Positions 25,230 through 35,676 are shown, numbered from the stretch's first letter. The stretch is DNA of 64,000 nucleotides from Cryptobacterium curtum DSM 15641 (GCF_000023845.1 NC_013170.1:620001-684000); one strand, 5' to 3'. Program-made: numbers and translations. The notes: generated from the letters alone by a model not told the origin.

Positions 25230-28067
25230 ATGGGTTTTCTTTCGAAGATTCTTACTGTTGGTGAGGGTCGTCAGCTTAAAAAGTATCACGGCATTGTTGA
25301 GGTTATTAATGGCCTTGAACCCGCTATGGAAAAGCGCAGCGACGATGAGCTCCGTGCGTTAACGGGGCAGCTACGTGGACGCGTTCAGGCAGGTGAAGAC
25401 CTGGATGCTATCCTGCCTGAGGCGTTTGCTTGTGTGCGCGAAGCGTCAAAGCGTACGCTGGGGCTGCGTCATTTTGATGTGCAGCTTATCGGTGGTATGG
25501 CGCTTAATGCCGGACAGATTGCCGAAATGAAAACCGGTGAAGGTAAGACGCTTGTCTCGACACTTGCCGGTTATCTCAATGCGCTCGGCGGTAACAACGT
25601 TCATATCGTGACGGTCAACGACTACCTAGCACGACGCGACAGTGAATGGATGGGGCGTGTGTACCGTTTCCTCGGTATGAAGGTAGGCCTTATTCAAAAT
25701 GGTATGCAGCCGTCGCAGAAGATTCCTGCCTATCAGGCTGATATCACATATGGTACGAACAGCGAGTTTGGTTTTGATTATCTGCGTGACAACATGGTTA
25801 CGCGTGCCGATCGTCGCGTACAGCGCGGTCATCACTTTGCTGTGGTCGACGAGGTTGACTCAATCCTCATTGATGAAGCGCGTACCCCGTTGATTATATC
25901 GGGGGCAGGCACCCAAGCTGCTGATACCTACCGTCGTTTTGCCCGCGTAATGCCAGGTCTCAAGCGCGACATCGACTTCGAAATGGACGAAGCAAAGCGC
26001 ACGATTACCGCAACTGAAACAGGTCTTGTCAAGATTGAAAACCGCTTGGGTATTGAAGATCTCTACAACGATCCCTCAGGGCAGATGCCTAACCATCTTC
26101 AGCAGGCATTAAAAGCTCAATTCCTTTTCCATCGCGATAAAGATTACGTGGTGGCAGATGGTGAAGTAAAAATCGTTGATGAATTTACGGGTCGTATTAT
26201 GGAAGGCCGTCGCTGGTCAGAGGGTCTTCATCAGGCCATCGAGGCTAAAGAAGGCGTCGCCATTAAAGAAGAGAATCAGACGCTTGCGACCATTACCCTG
26301 CAAAATTACTTCCGTCTGTATGAAAAGCTGTCAGGCATGACCGGTACAGCCATGACTGAAGATGCTGAATTCCGTGAGATCTACAAGCTCCCGGTTATGG
26401 CTATTCCACCGAATCGCCCGGTTGCGCGTAAAGACGAAAACGATCTTATTTACCGTACAATTGATGCAAAGTTTAATGCGGTTGCCGACGACATTGAACG
26501 CCGCAATGAAGCGGGTCAACCCTGCCTCATCGGTACGGTTTCCATTGAGAATTCCGAGAAGCTTTCACGTTTACTTGATAAGCGCGGTATTGCCCACGAA
26601 ACGCTCAACGCTAAAAACCACGAGCGCGAAGCGCATATCATCGCACAGGCTGGGCGTGTCGGTGCGGTAACTATCGCAACAAACATGGCCGGTCGTGGTA
26701 CCGACATCCTACTGGGTGGTAATGCCGAAGTGATGGCAGACGATCTACTGCGTGCACGCGGCTTTGACCCCGATATCGATCCTGATTTCAAACCCGATGT
26801 TGAAGCAGAAGAAGAAACGGAACCCGTAGCTCCTTCTGAAGCGGATCGCGCCCAAGCGTTAGCTGAGGCCCGTGCTATTACCACCGATGAACATGAGCGC
26901 GTTTTAGCTGCTGGTGGACTGTGCGTTATTGGCACCGAGCGTCATGAAAGCCGTCGTATCGACAATCAGTTGCGTGGTCGTGCCGGCCGTCAGGGCGATC
27001 CGGGATCAACACAATTCTATTTGTCGTTGGAAGATGATCTCATGCGCCTGTTCGGGGGCGATCGCATGGATCGGGTGGCGTCCATGATGGAGCGCACTGA
27101 TATGCCTGAAGATATGCCTATTCAGGCAGGTATGGTTTCGAAAGCCATCGAAAGTGCGCAGCGCCAGGTTGAAACAATCAACTTTGGTGCCCGTAAAAAT
27201 GTTCTTGAATACGACGATGTTATGAATCTGCAGCGCAAAGCCATCTATGAAGAGCGCAATGCCATTCTTGATGGTAAAGACTTAACTGAGCGTATCCCTG
27301 AAATCGCTGAAGAGGCTGCTCGTACGGTCGTGGAAGAAAACTGTCCCGACCGTTCGCCATCGGACGACTGGGATATGCGCGCGGTCGATCTGTGGGTTTC
27401 TCAGATGGACGGGCGTAATTCGTTCTCAGCTGAAAATATCGATCACGAAGATGATCCTGAAGCGCTTATTGAAGCAGTTACCGAAGAACTGGTGAGTGCA
27501 TTCGACGAAAAGCGTGAGATTTTGGGCGACGAGATCATGAAGAGTCTTGAGTCACAGATCATGCTGCGCATCATTGATACGCGCTGGATGGATCATCTTT
27601 CCAATATGGATTATCTCAAAACAGGTATTGGGCTGCGTGCATTTGGTCAGCGCGATCCACTGGTAGAATACAAAAACGAAGCGCACCGTGCGTTTGGTGA
27701 GATGACCTCAGGCATGTATGAAACGTTTTTGCGCACCGTTTTGCGTTTGCAGATTGCTACACGAGAAGAAGTGCCCCAGAACCAGGAAGCGGATCCCACC
27801 GAGCGCTCGATGAGCTATTCGTCTCCCGAAGGAACACTCAATGACAGCTCTCTGTCAACTGCGCAACGCGTGGCGGCGGCAAGTCGTGCTGCCCATGGTG
27901 CTCCTGCGGCTGTGCCGAATGTACCACGTGAAGTGGTAAAACCGCAAACATACGTGAAGGATAAGACCGACCCCTACGCCAATGTGGGGCGTAACGACCC
28001 CTGTCCCTGCGGAAGTGGTAAGAAATTTAAGAAATGCCATGGCGCTAACCTCACTGCCCGCAATTGA
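25230..28067 (+). CDS. secA: Protein translocase ATPase SecA
   Basis: A 945-residue motor that drives proteins through SecYEG. Visible parts: [19 protein letters not shown] (Walker A, about residues 97-112), [20 protein letters not shown] (DEAD motif and following), [32 protein letters not shown], and the C-terminal zinc motif [14 protein letters not shown] that binds SecB or ribosomes. A Glu/Asp/Pro-rich insert of about 35 residues (around 515-550) sits in the nucleotide-binding domain 2 region. ATG at 25230 (MGFLSKIL) has GAGAAAGG upstream; TTG 25206 is too far upstream. prfB follows after 83 bases, the usual Gram-positive order. Confidence 0.97.
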   Translation: MGFLSKILTVGEGRQLKKYHGIVEVINGLEPAMEKRSDDELRALTGQLRGRVQAGEDLDAILPEAFACVREASKRTLGLRHFDVQLIGGMALNAGQIAEMKTGEGKTLVSTLAGYLNALGGNNVHIVTVNDYLARRDSEWMGRVYRFLGMKVGLIQNGMQPSQKIPAYQADITYGTNSEFGFDYLRDNMVTRADRRVQRGHHFAVVDEVDSILIDEARTPLIISGAGTQAADTYRRFARVMPGLKRDIDFEMDEAKRTITATETGLVKIENRLGIEDLYNDPSGQMPNHLQQALKAQFLFHRDKDYVVADGEVKIVDEFTGRIMEGRRWSEGLHQAIEAKEGVAIKEENQTLATITLQNYFRLYEKLSGMTGTAMTEDAEFREIYKLPVMAIPPNRPVARKDENDLIYRTIDAKFNAVADDIERRNEAGQPCLIGTVSIENSEKLSRLLDKRGIAHETLNAKNHEREAHIIAQAGRVGAVTIATNMAGRGTDILLGGNAEVMADDLLRARGFDPDIDPDFKPDVEAEEETEPVAPSEADRAQALAEARAITTDEHERVLAAGGLCVIGTERHESRRIDNQLRGRAGRQGDPGSTQFYLSLEDDLMRLFGGDRMDRVASMMERTDMPEDMPIQAGMVSKAIESAQRQVETINFGARKNVLEYDDVMNLQRKAIYEERNAILDGKDLTERIPEIAEEAARTVVEENCPDRSPSDDWDMRAVDLWVSQMDGRNSFSAENIDHEDDPEALIEAVTEELVSAFDEKREILGDEIMKSLESQIMLRIIDTRWMDHLSNMDYLKTGIGLRAFGQRDPLVEYKNEAHRAFGEMTSGMYETFLRTVLRLQIATREEVPQNQEADPTERSMSYSSPEGTLNDSSLSTAQRVAAASRAAHGAPAAVPNVPREVVKPQTYVKDKTDPYANVGRNDPCPCGSGKKFKKCHGANLTARN

Positions 28068-28150
28068 CAAAACGTCTAACCCCTTTCAGGCACTTAGCTT
28101 AAGGGGTATAGATGTGTTACTTGTCGATCGGGTGAAAGGTATAGGGTCCC

Positions 28151-29245
28151 ATGGCGGATTCTGTTGAGGTAAACAAGGCGGCTGAACGCCTTACCGAAGC
28201 GCACAGTTTTCTTCATATCGATGCGCGAAAACAGCGCTTGGCTGAGCTTGATCAGCAGACGGCTCAACCTGGGTTTTGGGATGATATCGACCGTGCGCAG
28301 GCGGTGTCAAAGGAAGCAAGCGATATTCGTACGCTGCTTGATACGTATGAACATGCTCATACGTTGCTTGATGACTGGCGGTGTGCACTCGATCTTGCAC
28401 AGGATGATCCTGATTTTGCTACTGAGGCACAAAAAGCTGCCGATGAGCTATCGCGTCTTCTTGATGATTTCGAGATTGAATCATGGTTTGGCAATCGCTT
28501 TGACGAAGGGGATTGCATCGTTACGATCAATCCAGGGTCAGGCGGTCTTGAAGCTCAAGACTGGTGCGACATGCTGTTTCATATGTATACCAAATATGCC
28601 GAAAATCGTGGCTGGAAGGTACGTGTTCTCGATGCGCCCTTAGGGGAGGTTATCGGTATAGAACATGCGTCATTTCAGATCGAAGGTCGTTTTGCCTATG
28701 GCATGCTACGCAGTGAAATCGGCGTTCACCGGCTGGTGCGTATTTCGCCTACCGACGATAAAAAGCGTCGTCACACCACCTTTGCGAGTGTCGAAGTGAT
28801 GCCCGTGTTGCCTGATGATATCGAGGTCAATCTCAATCCAGCTGATGTGCGCGTTGACGTGTACCGGGCGAGTGGACCAGGTGGTCAATGTGTCAATACC
28901 ACCGATTCGGCCGTACGTCTCACTCATATTCCTACTGGCACCGTTGTGACCTGCCAGAATCAAAAGTCGCAGCTTCAGAACAAAGAAGCGGCGTTTCGTA
29001 TCTTGCGCGCTCGCTTGTTTGAACTTGAAGAACGCAAACGTCAGGAAGAAATTGAAGCTCTGCGCGGCGAGAAGCGCGAGAATAGTTTTGGCAGTCAAAT
29101 TCGCAATTATGTGCTGTATCCCTATCAAATGGTGAAGGACTTACGCAGCGGCATCGAAACGGGCAATGTCGATGCTGTTTTAGGCGGAGATCTTGATCAG
29201 TTTGTTATTGGATATCATCGATGGAATGCATCACGAGGGGCTTAA
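28151..29245 (+). CDS. prfB: Peptide chain release factor 2 with SPT in place of SPF
   Basis: A 364-residue class I release factor that reads UGA and UAA. The catalytic GGQ motif is at 244-246 in SGPGGQCVN. The codon-reading tripeptide, SPF in RF2 of most bacteria, reads Ser199-Pro200-Thr201 here (RISPTDDKKRRHTTF). No in-frame stop or CTTTGA frameshift site is present near codon 26, so the gene does not use the autoregulatory +1 frameshift of E. coli. Start ATG at 28151 has AAAGGTATAGGG upstream. It lies between secA and the transketolase genes. Confidence 0.95.
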   Translation: MADSVEVNKAAERLTEAHSFLHIDARKQRLAELDQQTAQPGFWDDIDRAQAVSKEASDIRTLLDTYEHAHTLLDDWRCALDLAQDDPDFATEAQKAADELSRLLDDFEIESWFGNRFDEGDCIVTINPGSGGLEAQDWCDMLFHMYTKYAENRGWKVRVLDAPLGEVIGIEHASFQIEGRFAYGMLRSEIGVHRLVRISPTDDKKRRHTTFASVEVMPVLPDDIEVNLNPADVRVDVYRASGPGGQCVNTTDSAVRLTHIPTGTVVTCQNQKSQLQNKEAAFRILRARLFELEERKRQEEIEALRGEKRENSFGSQIRNYVLYPYQMVKDLRSGIETGNVDAVLGGDLDQFVIGYHRWNASRGA

Positions 29246-29384
29246 CAAGAATTTTCAGTCGGTTTATTGGTATGCCGTGAGGGCGGGCAAATCGGTATAG
29301 ATCACCATCATCCGACATGGCACAATACGTACCGCAGGCTTCAGTTACGAGGTCTTCATCTGAAACTTTCCGGGAAGGAACACC

Positions 29385-30212
29385 ATGGATCCACAAGGAC
29401 TGTGTGCTATCGCAGACGATATGCGGGTAGACATTGTCAAGATGATTGCAGAGGCAGGAAGTGGGCATCCAGGTGGATCTCTTTCCTGTATCGACATCTT
29501 GGCAGCACTGTATTTCGGGGGGGTGCTTACTCATGACCCTGAGCACCCTGATGATCCTTCTCGCGATCGGTTTATCTTAGCGAAGGGTCATGCTGCCCCT
29601 GCTTTGTATACTGCACTGGCGCATGCAGGTTATTTTCCTCGCGAAGAACTTATGACACTGCGCAAACTCGGCACGCGCTTGCAGGGTCACCCTGATTGCA
29701 GCTTGTTACCGGGCGTTGAAGTGTCAACAGGTTCGCTGGGTCAAGGGCTTTCTATCGCAGCTGGTATGGCGTGTGGCCTGCGTCTTAATGGCAGCAATGT
29801 ACACGTATTTTGCCTGTTAGGCGATGGTGAATGCGAAGAAGGTCAGGTTTGGGAAGCAGCGATGTTTGCCGCTCATGAACACCTGGGATCACTTGTTGCC
29901 ATTGTTGATGCGAATGGTCTACAGATCGATGGGGCAGTAAACGACGTCGTACAGACCGGCACTCTTTCTGATAAGTTTCATGCTTTTGGTTGGGATGTTT
30001 CCGAAGTGGATGGCAACGATGTCAAGGCGGTTAGGGATCTTTTGATGTCTTTGAAGTCATCGCCATCTAATCACCCTCAGGCAGTAATTGCCCACACTAT
30101 CAAGGGGAAGGGCGTGTCATTTATGGAAGGCCAGGCTGGCTGGCATGGTAAGGCACCCAATGCGGAAGAACTTACCCGTGCCCTTTCAGATCTCGCCCGT
30201 ACAAAGGAGTAG
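29385..30212 (+). CDS. Transketolase, N-terminal subunit
   Basis: A 275-residue TPP-binding half of a split transketolase, which moves two-carbon units between sugar phosphates in the non-oxidative pentose phosphate pathway. The sequence shows GSGHPGGSLSCIDILAALYF, then HGD-type GSLGQGLSIAAGMA, and the TPP motif LLGDGECEEGQVWEAAMFA. The pyrimidine-binding half is the next gene, four bases on, so both chains make the active enzyme. GGGAAGGA precedes the ATG. A similar split is found in many anaerobes. Confidence 0.93.
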   Translation: MDPQGLCAIADDMRVDIVKMIAEAGSGHPGGSLSCIDILAALYFGGVLTHDPEHPDDPSRDRFILAKGHAAPALYTALAHAGYFPREELMTLRKLGTRLQGHPDCSLLPGVEVSTGSLGQGLSIAAGMACGLRLNGSNVHVFCLLGDGECEEGQVWEAAMFAAHEHLGSLVAIVDANGLQIDGAVNDVVQTGTLSDKFHAFGWDVSEVDGNDVKAVRDLLMSLKSSPSNHPQAVIAHTIKGKGVSFMEGQAGWHGKAPNAEELTRALSDLARTKE

Positions 30213-30216
30213 TCCC

Positions 30217-31194
30217 ATGGTACAGTTTGCAACATCCGAACAGGCTGCTCTCAAGAAAGCTACCCGCGCTGCTTTCGGTCCAACACTAGTTGAATTGGCA
30301 AGCGCTGGCGTGCCTGTTGTGGCGGTTGATGCCGATCTTTCAGGATCGACTACCCTAAAAAAGTTTGCTGAGTCTGCCGAGGGTGCGGGACGCTTTTTCA
30401 ATGTGGGCATCGCTGAACAGAATATGATTGATGTCGCCGCCGGACTATCGTTGACTGGCAATGTCGCTTTTACTGGCAGTTTTGCTGTGTTTGGTACGGG
30501 GCGTGCCTACGATCAAATTCGTAACACGGTTTGCTATTCGCGCCTCAACGTCAAAGTTTGCCCCACGCATGCCGGTATTTCGGTTGGCCCAGATGGTGGC
30601 AGTCACCAGATGCTTGAAGATATCGCCCTTATGCGTGCCTTGCCGAATATGACGGTTTTGGTGCCTGCTGACTATGCATCTGCCCGTGCTGCTCTCAAAC
30701 TGGCAGCTACCACGCCAGGCCCTGTGTATGTACGCATGGGCCGCGCAGCGGTTCCCGCTGTATATGCCGACGAGGTTGAACTTGAATGTGGGCGCGCCTA
30801 CGTCTTGCGAGAAGGCACAGATGTCACCATTATTGCGTGCGGTGTTGAAATTCGTGAAGCACTTGCGGCTGCTGACATTCTTGAAAGGGGGGGTATTACC
30901 GCTGAGGTCATCGATGCCTTTAGCGTAAAACCCCTCGATGAACAGACTATTATTGCCAGCGCACGTAAAACAGGATGCGTTGTCGTTGCCGAAGAGCATT
31001 CGGTACATGGTGGTCTGAGTTCTGCAGTAGCTGAATTGCTTGCTGAGGAATATCCCGTTCCATGCCGTTTTGTTGCCATGCGCGACCGATTTGGCAAATC
31101 GGGTTCTTTTGAAGAGTTGATGAGCTATTTCGGCTTAGATGCGGCTGCCATTGTTGAAGCTGTGGAAAGCGTCGTTGCTCGTAAAACCCTCTGA
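30217..31194 (+). CDS. Transketolase, C-terminal subunit
   Basis: A 325-residue partner of the preceding gene. It holds the pyrimidine-binding domain (FNVGIAEQNMIDVAAGLSLTG, with the catalytic Glu, and THAGISVGPDGGSHQMLEDIALMR) and the C-terminal transketolase domain (VYVRMGRAAVP, then VVAEEHSVHGGLSSAVAE). ATG at 30217 is fixed by AAAGGAG nine bases upstream; the open frame continues upstream only as an overlap of the N-subunit gene. A DXP synthase role is excluded by the separate dxs at 1896. Confidence 0.93.
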   Translation: MVQFATSEQAALKKATRAAFGPTLVELASAGVPVVAVDADLSGSTTLKKFAESAEGAGRFFNVGIAEQNMIDVAAGLSLTGNVAFTGSFAVFGTGRAYDQIRNTVCYSRLNVKVCPTHAGISVGPDGGSHQMLEDIALMRALPNMTVLVPADYASARAALKLAATTPGPVYVRMGRAAVPAVYADEVELECGRAYVLREGTDVTIIACGVEIREALAAADILERGGITAEVIDAFSVKPLDEQTIIASARKTGCVVVAEEHSVHGGLSSAVAELLAEEYPVPCRFVAMRDRFGKSGSFEELMSYFGLDAAAIVEAVESVVARKTL

Positions 31195-31242
31195 TAAAAT
31201 CAGTCAAGCTTTACATAAGCAACGATATGAACGGAGTATTCT

Positions 31243-32085
31243 GTGACGAACGCTGACATCCAAGGGGCTGCTGCTCATGCAGCTCACTCTGCGGGCGAGC
31301 GACAGAATCAAGCGAAGCAGGTGACAGCTCAGCTGTCTTCAACGCTTCCCGATCTCGACCTTGATGCAACACCGCAACCAAGCGGCACGCCGGTTATCAC
31401 ATTTGACCACGTGACGAAGGTGTACCCCGCGCAACCAAACAAGCCCGCTCTCTATGACATTTCGCTGCAGGTTTTTGCTGGTGAATTTGTCTTTCTCGTC
31501 GGCCATTCTGGCTCGGGTAAGACCACACTTACCCGCATGATCATTCGCGAAGTCAGGCCCACTGAAGGACATATCTACATCGCCGACGAGGATCTTGCAA
31601 CCATGCGTAACTGGCGTGTGCCCTACCTGCGTCGCAATATTGGCACAGTATTTCAGGACTTTAAGCTGCTTCCCAATAAGACGGTATTTGAAAATGTCGC
31701 CTTTGCATTGGAAGTTATCGGTAAGTCTCGCCATGTTATTCGCACGCAGGTACCTGAAGTACTGCGCTTGGTGGGTCTGCAGGACAAACTCGACAAACGT
31801 CCCGATCAACTTTCTGGTGGCGAGCAGCAGCGGGTGAGTATTGCTCGCGCTATTGTGAACCGTCCACCGCTTTTGGTGTGTGACGAACCAACGGGTAACC
31901 TTGATCCTCAGACATCGCGCGGCATTATGGATTTGCTTGAACGCATTAACCGTACGGGCACGACCGTGCTCGTTGCCACGCATGACCGTGAAATGGTTGA
32001 TAACATGCGTCGTCGTGTTATTGCATTGGAAAAAGGCCGTCTCACCCGCGACCAGGATAGGGGGGTGTACGGCTTCGATGTCTAG
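31243..32085 (+). CDS. ftsE: Cell division ATP-binding protein FtsE
   Basis: A 280-residue ABC ATPase of the FtsEX complex, which acts at the septum to switch on peptidoglycan hydrolases. Walker [11 protein letters not shown] (about 88-97), signature [16 protein letters not shown], Walker [14 protein letters not shown]. An N-terminal extension of about 50 residues, Ala/Gln/Pro-rich, precedes the ABC domain and is unusual. The start is GTG at 31243 with CGGAG upstream. The end overlaps ftsX by eight bases. Confidence 0.94.
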   Translation: MTNADIQGAAAHAAHSAGERQNQAKQVTAQLSSTLPDLDLDATPQPSGTPVITFDHVTKVYPAQPNKPALYDISLQVFAGEFVFLVGHSGSGKTTLTRMIIREVRPTEGHIYIADEDLATMRNWRVPYLRRNIGTVFQDFKLLPNKTVFENVAFALEVIGKSRHVIRTQVPEVLRLVGLQDKLDKRPDQLSGGEQQRVSIARAIVNRPPLLVCDEPTGNLDPQTSRGIMDLLERINRTGTTVLVATHDREMVDNMRRRVIALEKGRLTRDQDRGVYGFDV

Positions 32086-32992
32086 TTTCGCCTACTTCTT
32101 TAGCGAATCTCTTAAGGGTTTCGCGCGTAACCTTTCAACAGCGTTGGGTTCGATCGTTACGATCTTTCTTTCGCTACTGATTATTGGAATTTTCCTTATT
32201 GGCGGATTTATCGTCGATAACATTGTTAAATCCGTCGAAGATAAGGTGTCGGTGACAGCCTATATTTCTGACGATGCTTCTCAAGAAGATATCGATGCAG
32301 TTGAAAGCTATATTCGTGGCCTTGATGGGGTTGCAAAAGTTGGCTTTACCACAAAGGATCAAGCACTTGAGAACTTCAAGAATTCGATGACCGGTAACCC
32401 CGAAATTGTCGAACAGCTTGATGGTCAAAATCCGCTTCCTGCTTCGATCGATGTTGAACTTTCTGAAGCACAACAGGTTGAAACGGTGGCAAGCCAGATC
32501 GAATCGAATGCCACGTTTAAGAAGATTGCCGACAATGCCGACGATCCGTCTGATTCGCTGAAATATGGTCAGAAGACGGTCGAAAAGCTTTTCACGGTAA
32601 CCAATTACATACGCTATGTGGGTATGGCCCTAGTCGCGCTGCTGATCTTTATCGCCTTCGTATTTATCAACAATACGATTCGTCTATCGATTCTTGCGCG
32701 CCGCAAAGAGATTGCCATCATGCGTCTGGTAGGTGCTTCGAATAACTTCATTCGTGGGCCATTTTTGATGGAGGGTGCGCTCCACGCGATTATCGGTGCT
32801 GGCTTTGCCATGCTCGTGATGGAAGTACTGCATCGCGTAGCAATGCCGCAGATGCAGAGCGCACTACCGTGGCTGCCGGTGAGCGTTCCGGAATCTTCCT
32901 TCCTTATGATTTATTTGACTCTTCTGGTAAGCGGTCTGCTCATTGGTCTGCTTGGCTCCACGTTGGCTATGCGTCGTTACTTGAAGGTGTAA
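32078..32992 (+). CDS. ftsX: Cell division protein FtsX
   Basis: A 304-residue permease-like partner of FtsE with four membrane segments: one near residues 22-45, an outer domain (about 50-170), then three in the last 130 residues ([51 protein letters not shown]). The motif [26 protein letters not shown] is the FtsX/ABC2 hallmark. ATG 32078 lies inside the ftsE end, so the two are coupled. The S41-type protein that follows is the natural downstream effector position in Gram-positive genomes. Confidence 0.94.
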   Translation: MSSFAYFFSESLKGFARNLSTALGSIVTIFLSLLIIGIFLIGGFIVDNIVKSVEDKVSVTAYISDDASQEDIDAVESYIRGLDGVAKVGFTTKDQALENFKNSMTGNPEIVEQLDGQNPLPASIDVELSEAQQVETVASQIESNATFKKIADNADDPSDSLKYGQKTVEKLFTVTNYIRYVGMALVALLIFIAFVFINNTIRLSILARRKEIAIMRLVGASNNFIRGPFLMEGALHAIIGAGFAMLVMEVLHRVAMPQMQSALPWLPVSVPESSFLMIYLTLLVSGLLIGLLGSTLAMRRYLKV

Positions 32993-33034
32993 TACTGAAG
33001 GCGTAGCGCAGCTTACAAAGGGGGCTTAAAGCCG

Positions 33035-34309
33035 ATGTTGCGCAAAACGCGCGATAGCGCATCATATAGTGAAAAACACAATCTCAGGCTGATCAAATTC
33101 ATGGTCAGCCTGCTGTGCATTGTTCTTGCCTTTGTGGGTGGGTTTATCCTGCGCGGTAACGACGCGGTGCTTGATCGTTTGGGTATGCGTAATACGTCTG
33201 GTTCAGGTGACCTCAACCCCGGTATGACGGTATCTGGTAATACGTATGATTCCCTTTCAGCACGAGTTGCCGAAATACAGGGCATCTTAAATAAGGAAAG
33301 CGTCGATTCTTACGATCTCGATGCGACAACCAGCAATGTTTTAAACGCATTAACGTCCTCAACGAATGATTCGTTCGTGCATTATTACGATGCCACTCAT
33401 TACGCAACGTATCTTAAGGACGTTTCGGCAAATTATGCAGGGGTTGGCATCCTCTTTTCAGAACGCAAAGGCAAGGCATTTGCCGTTGACGTATTTAACG
33501 GGTCAGAAGCAGAGTCAGTCGGTGTGCAAGAAGGCGACTACGTCGTATCGATTGACGGCGATAGAGGAACCGATGGTGTGTGGACCGCAGCCGAAGCAAC
33601 GAAAGCGGTAACGCGCGAAGCGGGCTCTTCGGTTGTTATTACTTTTCGCCGCCCATCTAGTCCTGATGCTGATGGCGGATCTGAATATACGGTTACCTTG
33701 TCGTGCACTCGCTATGACGAACCGAATGTCACCACCGAATTGATTGATTCAGTGGGGTACATCAAGCTTACTCAGATTACGCAAAATTCTGATTCTTTGG
33801 TACTTGATGCTATCACCGACCTGGCGGACTCAGGTGCGCAGTCGTATGTGTTTGATATTCGCGATAATCCCGGCGGCTATCTCACGCAAGCGGTTGATTT
33901 GGCATCGCTTTTTGTGAAAAGCGGTATTGCTGTTCAGATTAATACCAAGAGTGCTCAAACGAACCGAACAGTTACTGGCAATACAGCTACTGATGCGCCA
34001 CTAGTCCTGCTGGTGAACAGAAATACTGCTGGTACGGCTGAGGTGCTTGCTGGTGCTCTGCAGGACAATAAACGTGCAACGCTTATTGGCGTGCAGAGCA
34101 TGGGCAAGGGGTCGGTCCAGTCTGTTAAAGAACTGTCGTTTGGTGGTGCACTGCGCTATACCTCAGCTTATTATTTGACTCCCTTAGGCTACACGATCGA
34201 CAAAGTTGGGATTGCACCTGATGTGCAGGTACAGCCTGGAGATGATGATTCGGTTGACACCCAGAAAAATCTTGCAGTCGAGACTGCTCAGTCGCTTGTG
34301 CGCGAATAG
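33035..34309 (+). CDS. S41 family processing-peptidase-like protein lacking the catalytic serine
   Basis: A 424-residue protein with one N-terminal membrane anchor (about residues 22-42), a PDZ domain (about 125-215, GVGILFSERKGKAFAVDVFNGS) and an S41 domain. The Lys of the Ser-Lys dyad is present (Lys358 in SMGKGSVQS) and so is the following Gln. The nucleophile, expected 25 residues earlier in a stretch such as NTASAAE, is Gly333 (NTAGTAE). The codon is GGT, one base from AGT (Ser). If real, the protein cannot use normal Ser-Lys catalysis, though Thr334 is next to the site. Family relatives are CtpA/CtpB. It follows ftsEX closely, so it could be a scaffold or inactive regulator in cell wall hydrolysis. 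AAAGGGGG precedes the ATG. Confidence 0.88.
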   Translation: MLRKTRDSASYSEKHNLRLIKFMVSLLCIVLAFVGGFILRGNDAVLDRLGMRNTSGSGDLNPGMTVSGNTYDSLSARVAEIQGILNKESVDSYDLDATTSNVLNALTSSTNDSFVHYYDATHYATYLKDVSANYAGVGILFSERKGKAFAVDVFNGSEAESVGVQEGDYVVSIDGDRGTDGVWTAAEATKAVTREAGSSVVITFRRPSSPDADGGSEYTVTLSCTRYDEPNVTTELIDSVGYIKLTQITQNSDSLVLDAITDLADSGAQSYVFDIRDNPGGYLTQAVDLASLFVKSGIAVQINTKSAQTNRTVTGNTATDAPLVLLVNRNTAGTAEVLAGALQDNKRATLIGVQSMGKGSVQSVKELSFGGALRYTSAYYLTPLGYTIDKVGIAPDVQVQPGDDDSVDTQKNLAVETAQSLVRE

Positions 34310-34341
34310 AGGCATGCGCTTCACTACGTGCGGCTTTTCGC

Positions 34342-34350
34342 TGCTATAAT
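34342..34350 (+). promoter_or_regulatory. Extended -10 promoter for the M42 peptidase gene
   Basis: TGCTATAAT is a near-perfect extended -10, about 88 bases before the M42 start. No clear -35. Confidence 0.6.
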
Positions 34351-34437
34351 GGCGCGATGATTACGAGATTGCGAAAGCCATCAGGGCAGGTGTAATCAAT
34401 AGATAACAAAGAACCACAGGAAGAAAAGGAAGATGCA

Positions 34438-35673
34438 ATGAACGAAGAGCAGCTTTCATTCCTCGAAACTATGGTAGCAACACCTTCGGTAACGGGATGC
34501 GAGCACCTGGTTGCAAGTCTTGTTCGAGAGCGCTTAGCCGATGTCGCTGATGAAATCGATACCGATGTCATGGGCTCGGTGCATGCACGCGTGCGGGGGA
34601 CAGGTGTTCCCAACGACGCAGCATTATCTGCACAGACAGATGGCGGAGCTTCTGGTGAAGAAGCGGCAGGCGTGACGAATGAGGCCGAGACAGCAGGCGT
34701 GACGAATGAGACCGCTGCGGCAACAGCATCAGATGAAGTCACCGCGGCAACAGCATCAGATGAAGCAGCACCCCGTGTTCCTTCGGTTTTAATTGCTGCT
34801 CACATGGATGAGATTGGCCTTATGGTCAATTACATTTCTGACGAGGGTTTTCTCAGTGTAAAACCGGTTGGTGGTGTTGACGCTGGTCTGCTTCCTGGAT
34901 TGCGGGTGGATGTGCACACTGACGAAGGAGCCCTGCGCGGAGTTGTTGGCCGCCAACCAATTCATTTGGTACCTGCCGATGAACGCAAGCAGGTGGCTCC
35001 TTTCGAAAAGCTTGTTATTGATCTTGGTATGCCGGCTGATATGGTTAAACAGCGCGTACAGATAGGCGATACCGTAACGTACGGAGTTGGCTTTGAGCGC
35101 TTCGGCGATGGTATGGCCGTGTCGCGTGCCTTTGACGATAAAGCAGGCGTTTTTATTGGGATTGGCGTAGCGTGCGAACTGGCACGCGGTCCACGTGCAG
35201 CGGCTGATTTCATTCTTGCTGCTACCGTACAGGAAGAAATCGGTTTGCGCGGTGGACTCACGAGCGCTTACAGCGTGGATGCCGATGTGTGCCTGGCTTT
35301 CGATGTAACGCATGCCACTGATTATCCCGGTATTGATAAGGCAAAACACGGCAACATTGTCTGTGGCGGTGGACCGGTTATTGCGCGGGGTCCGAATATC
35401 AATCCTGTTGTCTTTAATCGTCTTGTCGCAGCAGCGCAGGCTGAAGGAATTGATTATCAGATAGAAGCTGAACCGGGTGTAACCGGCACCGATGCAGGGG
35501 AAATGCAGATTCAACGTGGAGGTAAAGCATGCGGATTGGTGTCGTTGCCACTGCGCTATATGCATACCCCGACGGAAGTCATCAATCTGTCCGATGTGGA
35601 TGGCTGTATTAAGCTTCTTGCGCGGTTCATTCGCGATTTAGATGCTGACGTTTCGTTTGTGCCGGGGATGTAA
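34438..35673 (+). CDS. M42 family metallopeptidase with repeat insert
   Basis: A 411-residue zinc/cobalt aminopeptidase of the glutamyl aminopeptidase/PepA-like M42 family, which forms large tetrahedral particles that trim peptides. Metal ligands: His in AAHMDEIG (about residue 121), Asp in RAFDDKAG, Glu in QEEIGLRG, Asp in AFDVTHATD, and a His near the C-terminus (YMHTP). Between the N-terminal part and the first metal His is a low-complexity insert of about 45 residues (72-116) with four nine-residue units (two of AGVTNE type, two of ATASDE type). The insert is not in the family. It lies upstream of smpB, four bases apart, and probably in one operon. Confidence 0.92.
   Translation: MNEEQLSFLETMVATPSVTGCEHLVASLVRERLADVADEIDTDVMGSVHARVRGTGVPNDAALSAQTDGGASGEEAAGVTNEAETAGVTNETAAATASDEVTAATASDEAAPRVPSVLIAAHMDEIGLMVNYISDEGFLSVKPVGGVDAGLLPGLRVDVHTDEGALRGVVGRQPIHLVPADERKQVAPFEKLVIDLGMPADMVKQRVQIGDTVTYGVGFERFGDGMAVSRAFDDKAGVFIGIGVACELARGPRAAADFILAATVQEEIGLRGGLTSAYSVDADVCLAFDVTHATDYPGIDKAKHGNIVCGGGPVIARGPNINPVVFNRLVAAAQAEGIDYQIEAEPGVTGTDAGEMQIQRGGKACGLVSLPLRYMHTPTEVINLSDVDGCIKLLARFIRDLDADVSFVPGM
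34666..34770 (+). repeat. Two tandem 27-base duplications in the M42 gene
   Basis: The 18-base word GCAGGCGTGACGAATGAG occurs at 34666 and 34693, and a 22-base word beginning GCGGCAACAGCATCAG occurs at 34717 and 34744. Both pairs have a period of 27 bases, so each keeps the frame as nine residues. Confidence 0.9.
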
Positions 35674-35676
35674 ACG

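Noticed and set aside
28151-28240. Programmed +1 frameshift in prfB
   Set aside because: The frame is open through codon 40 with no TGA and no CTTTGA slip site.
29246-29384. Riboswitch before the transketolase genes
   Set aside because: The 139-base gap shows no recognisable TPP or other aptamer core and no terminator.
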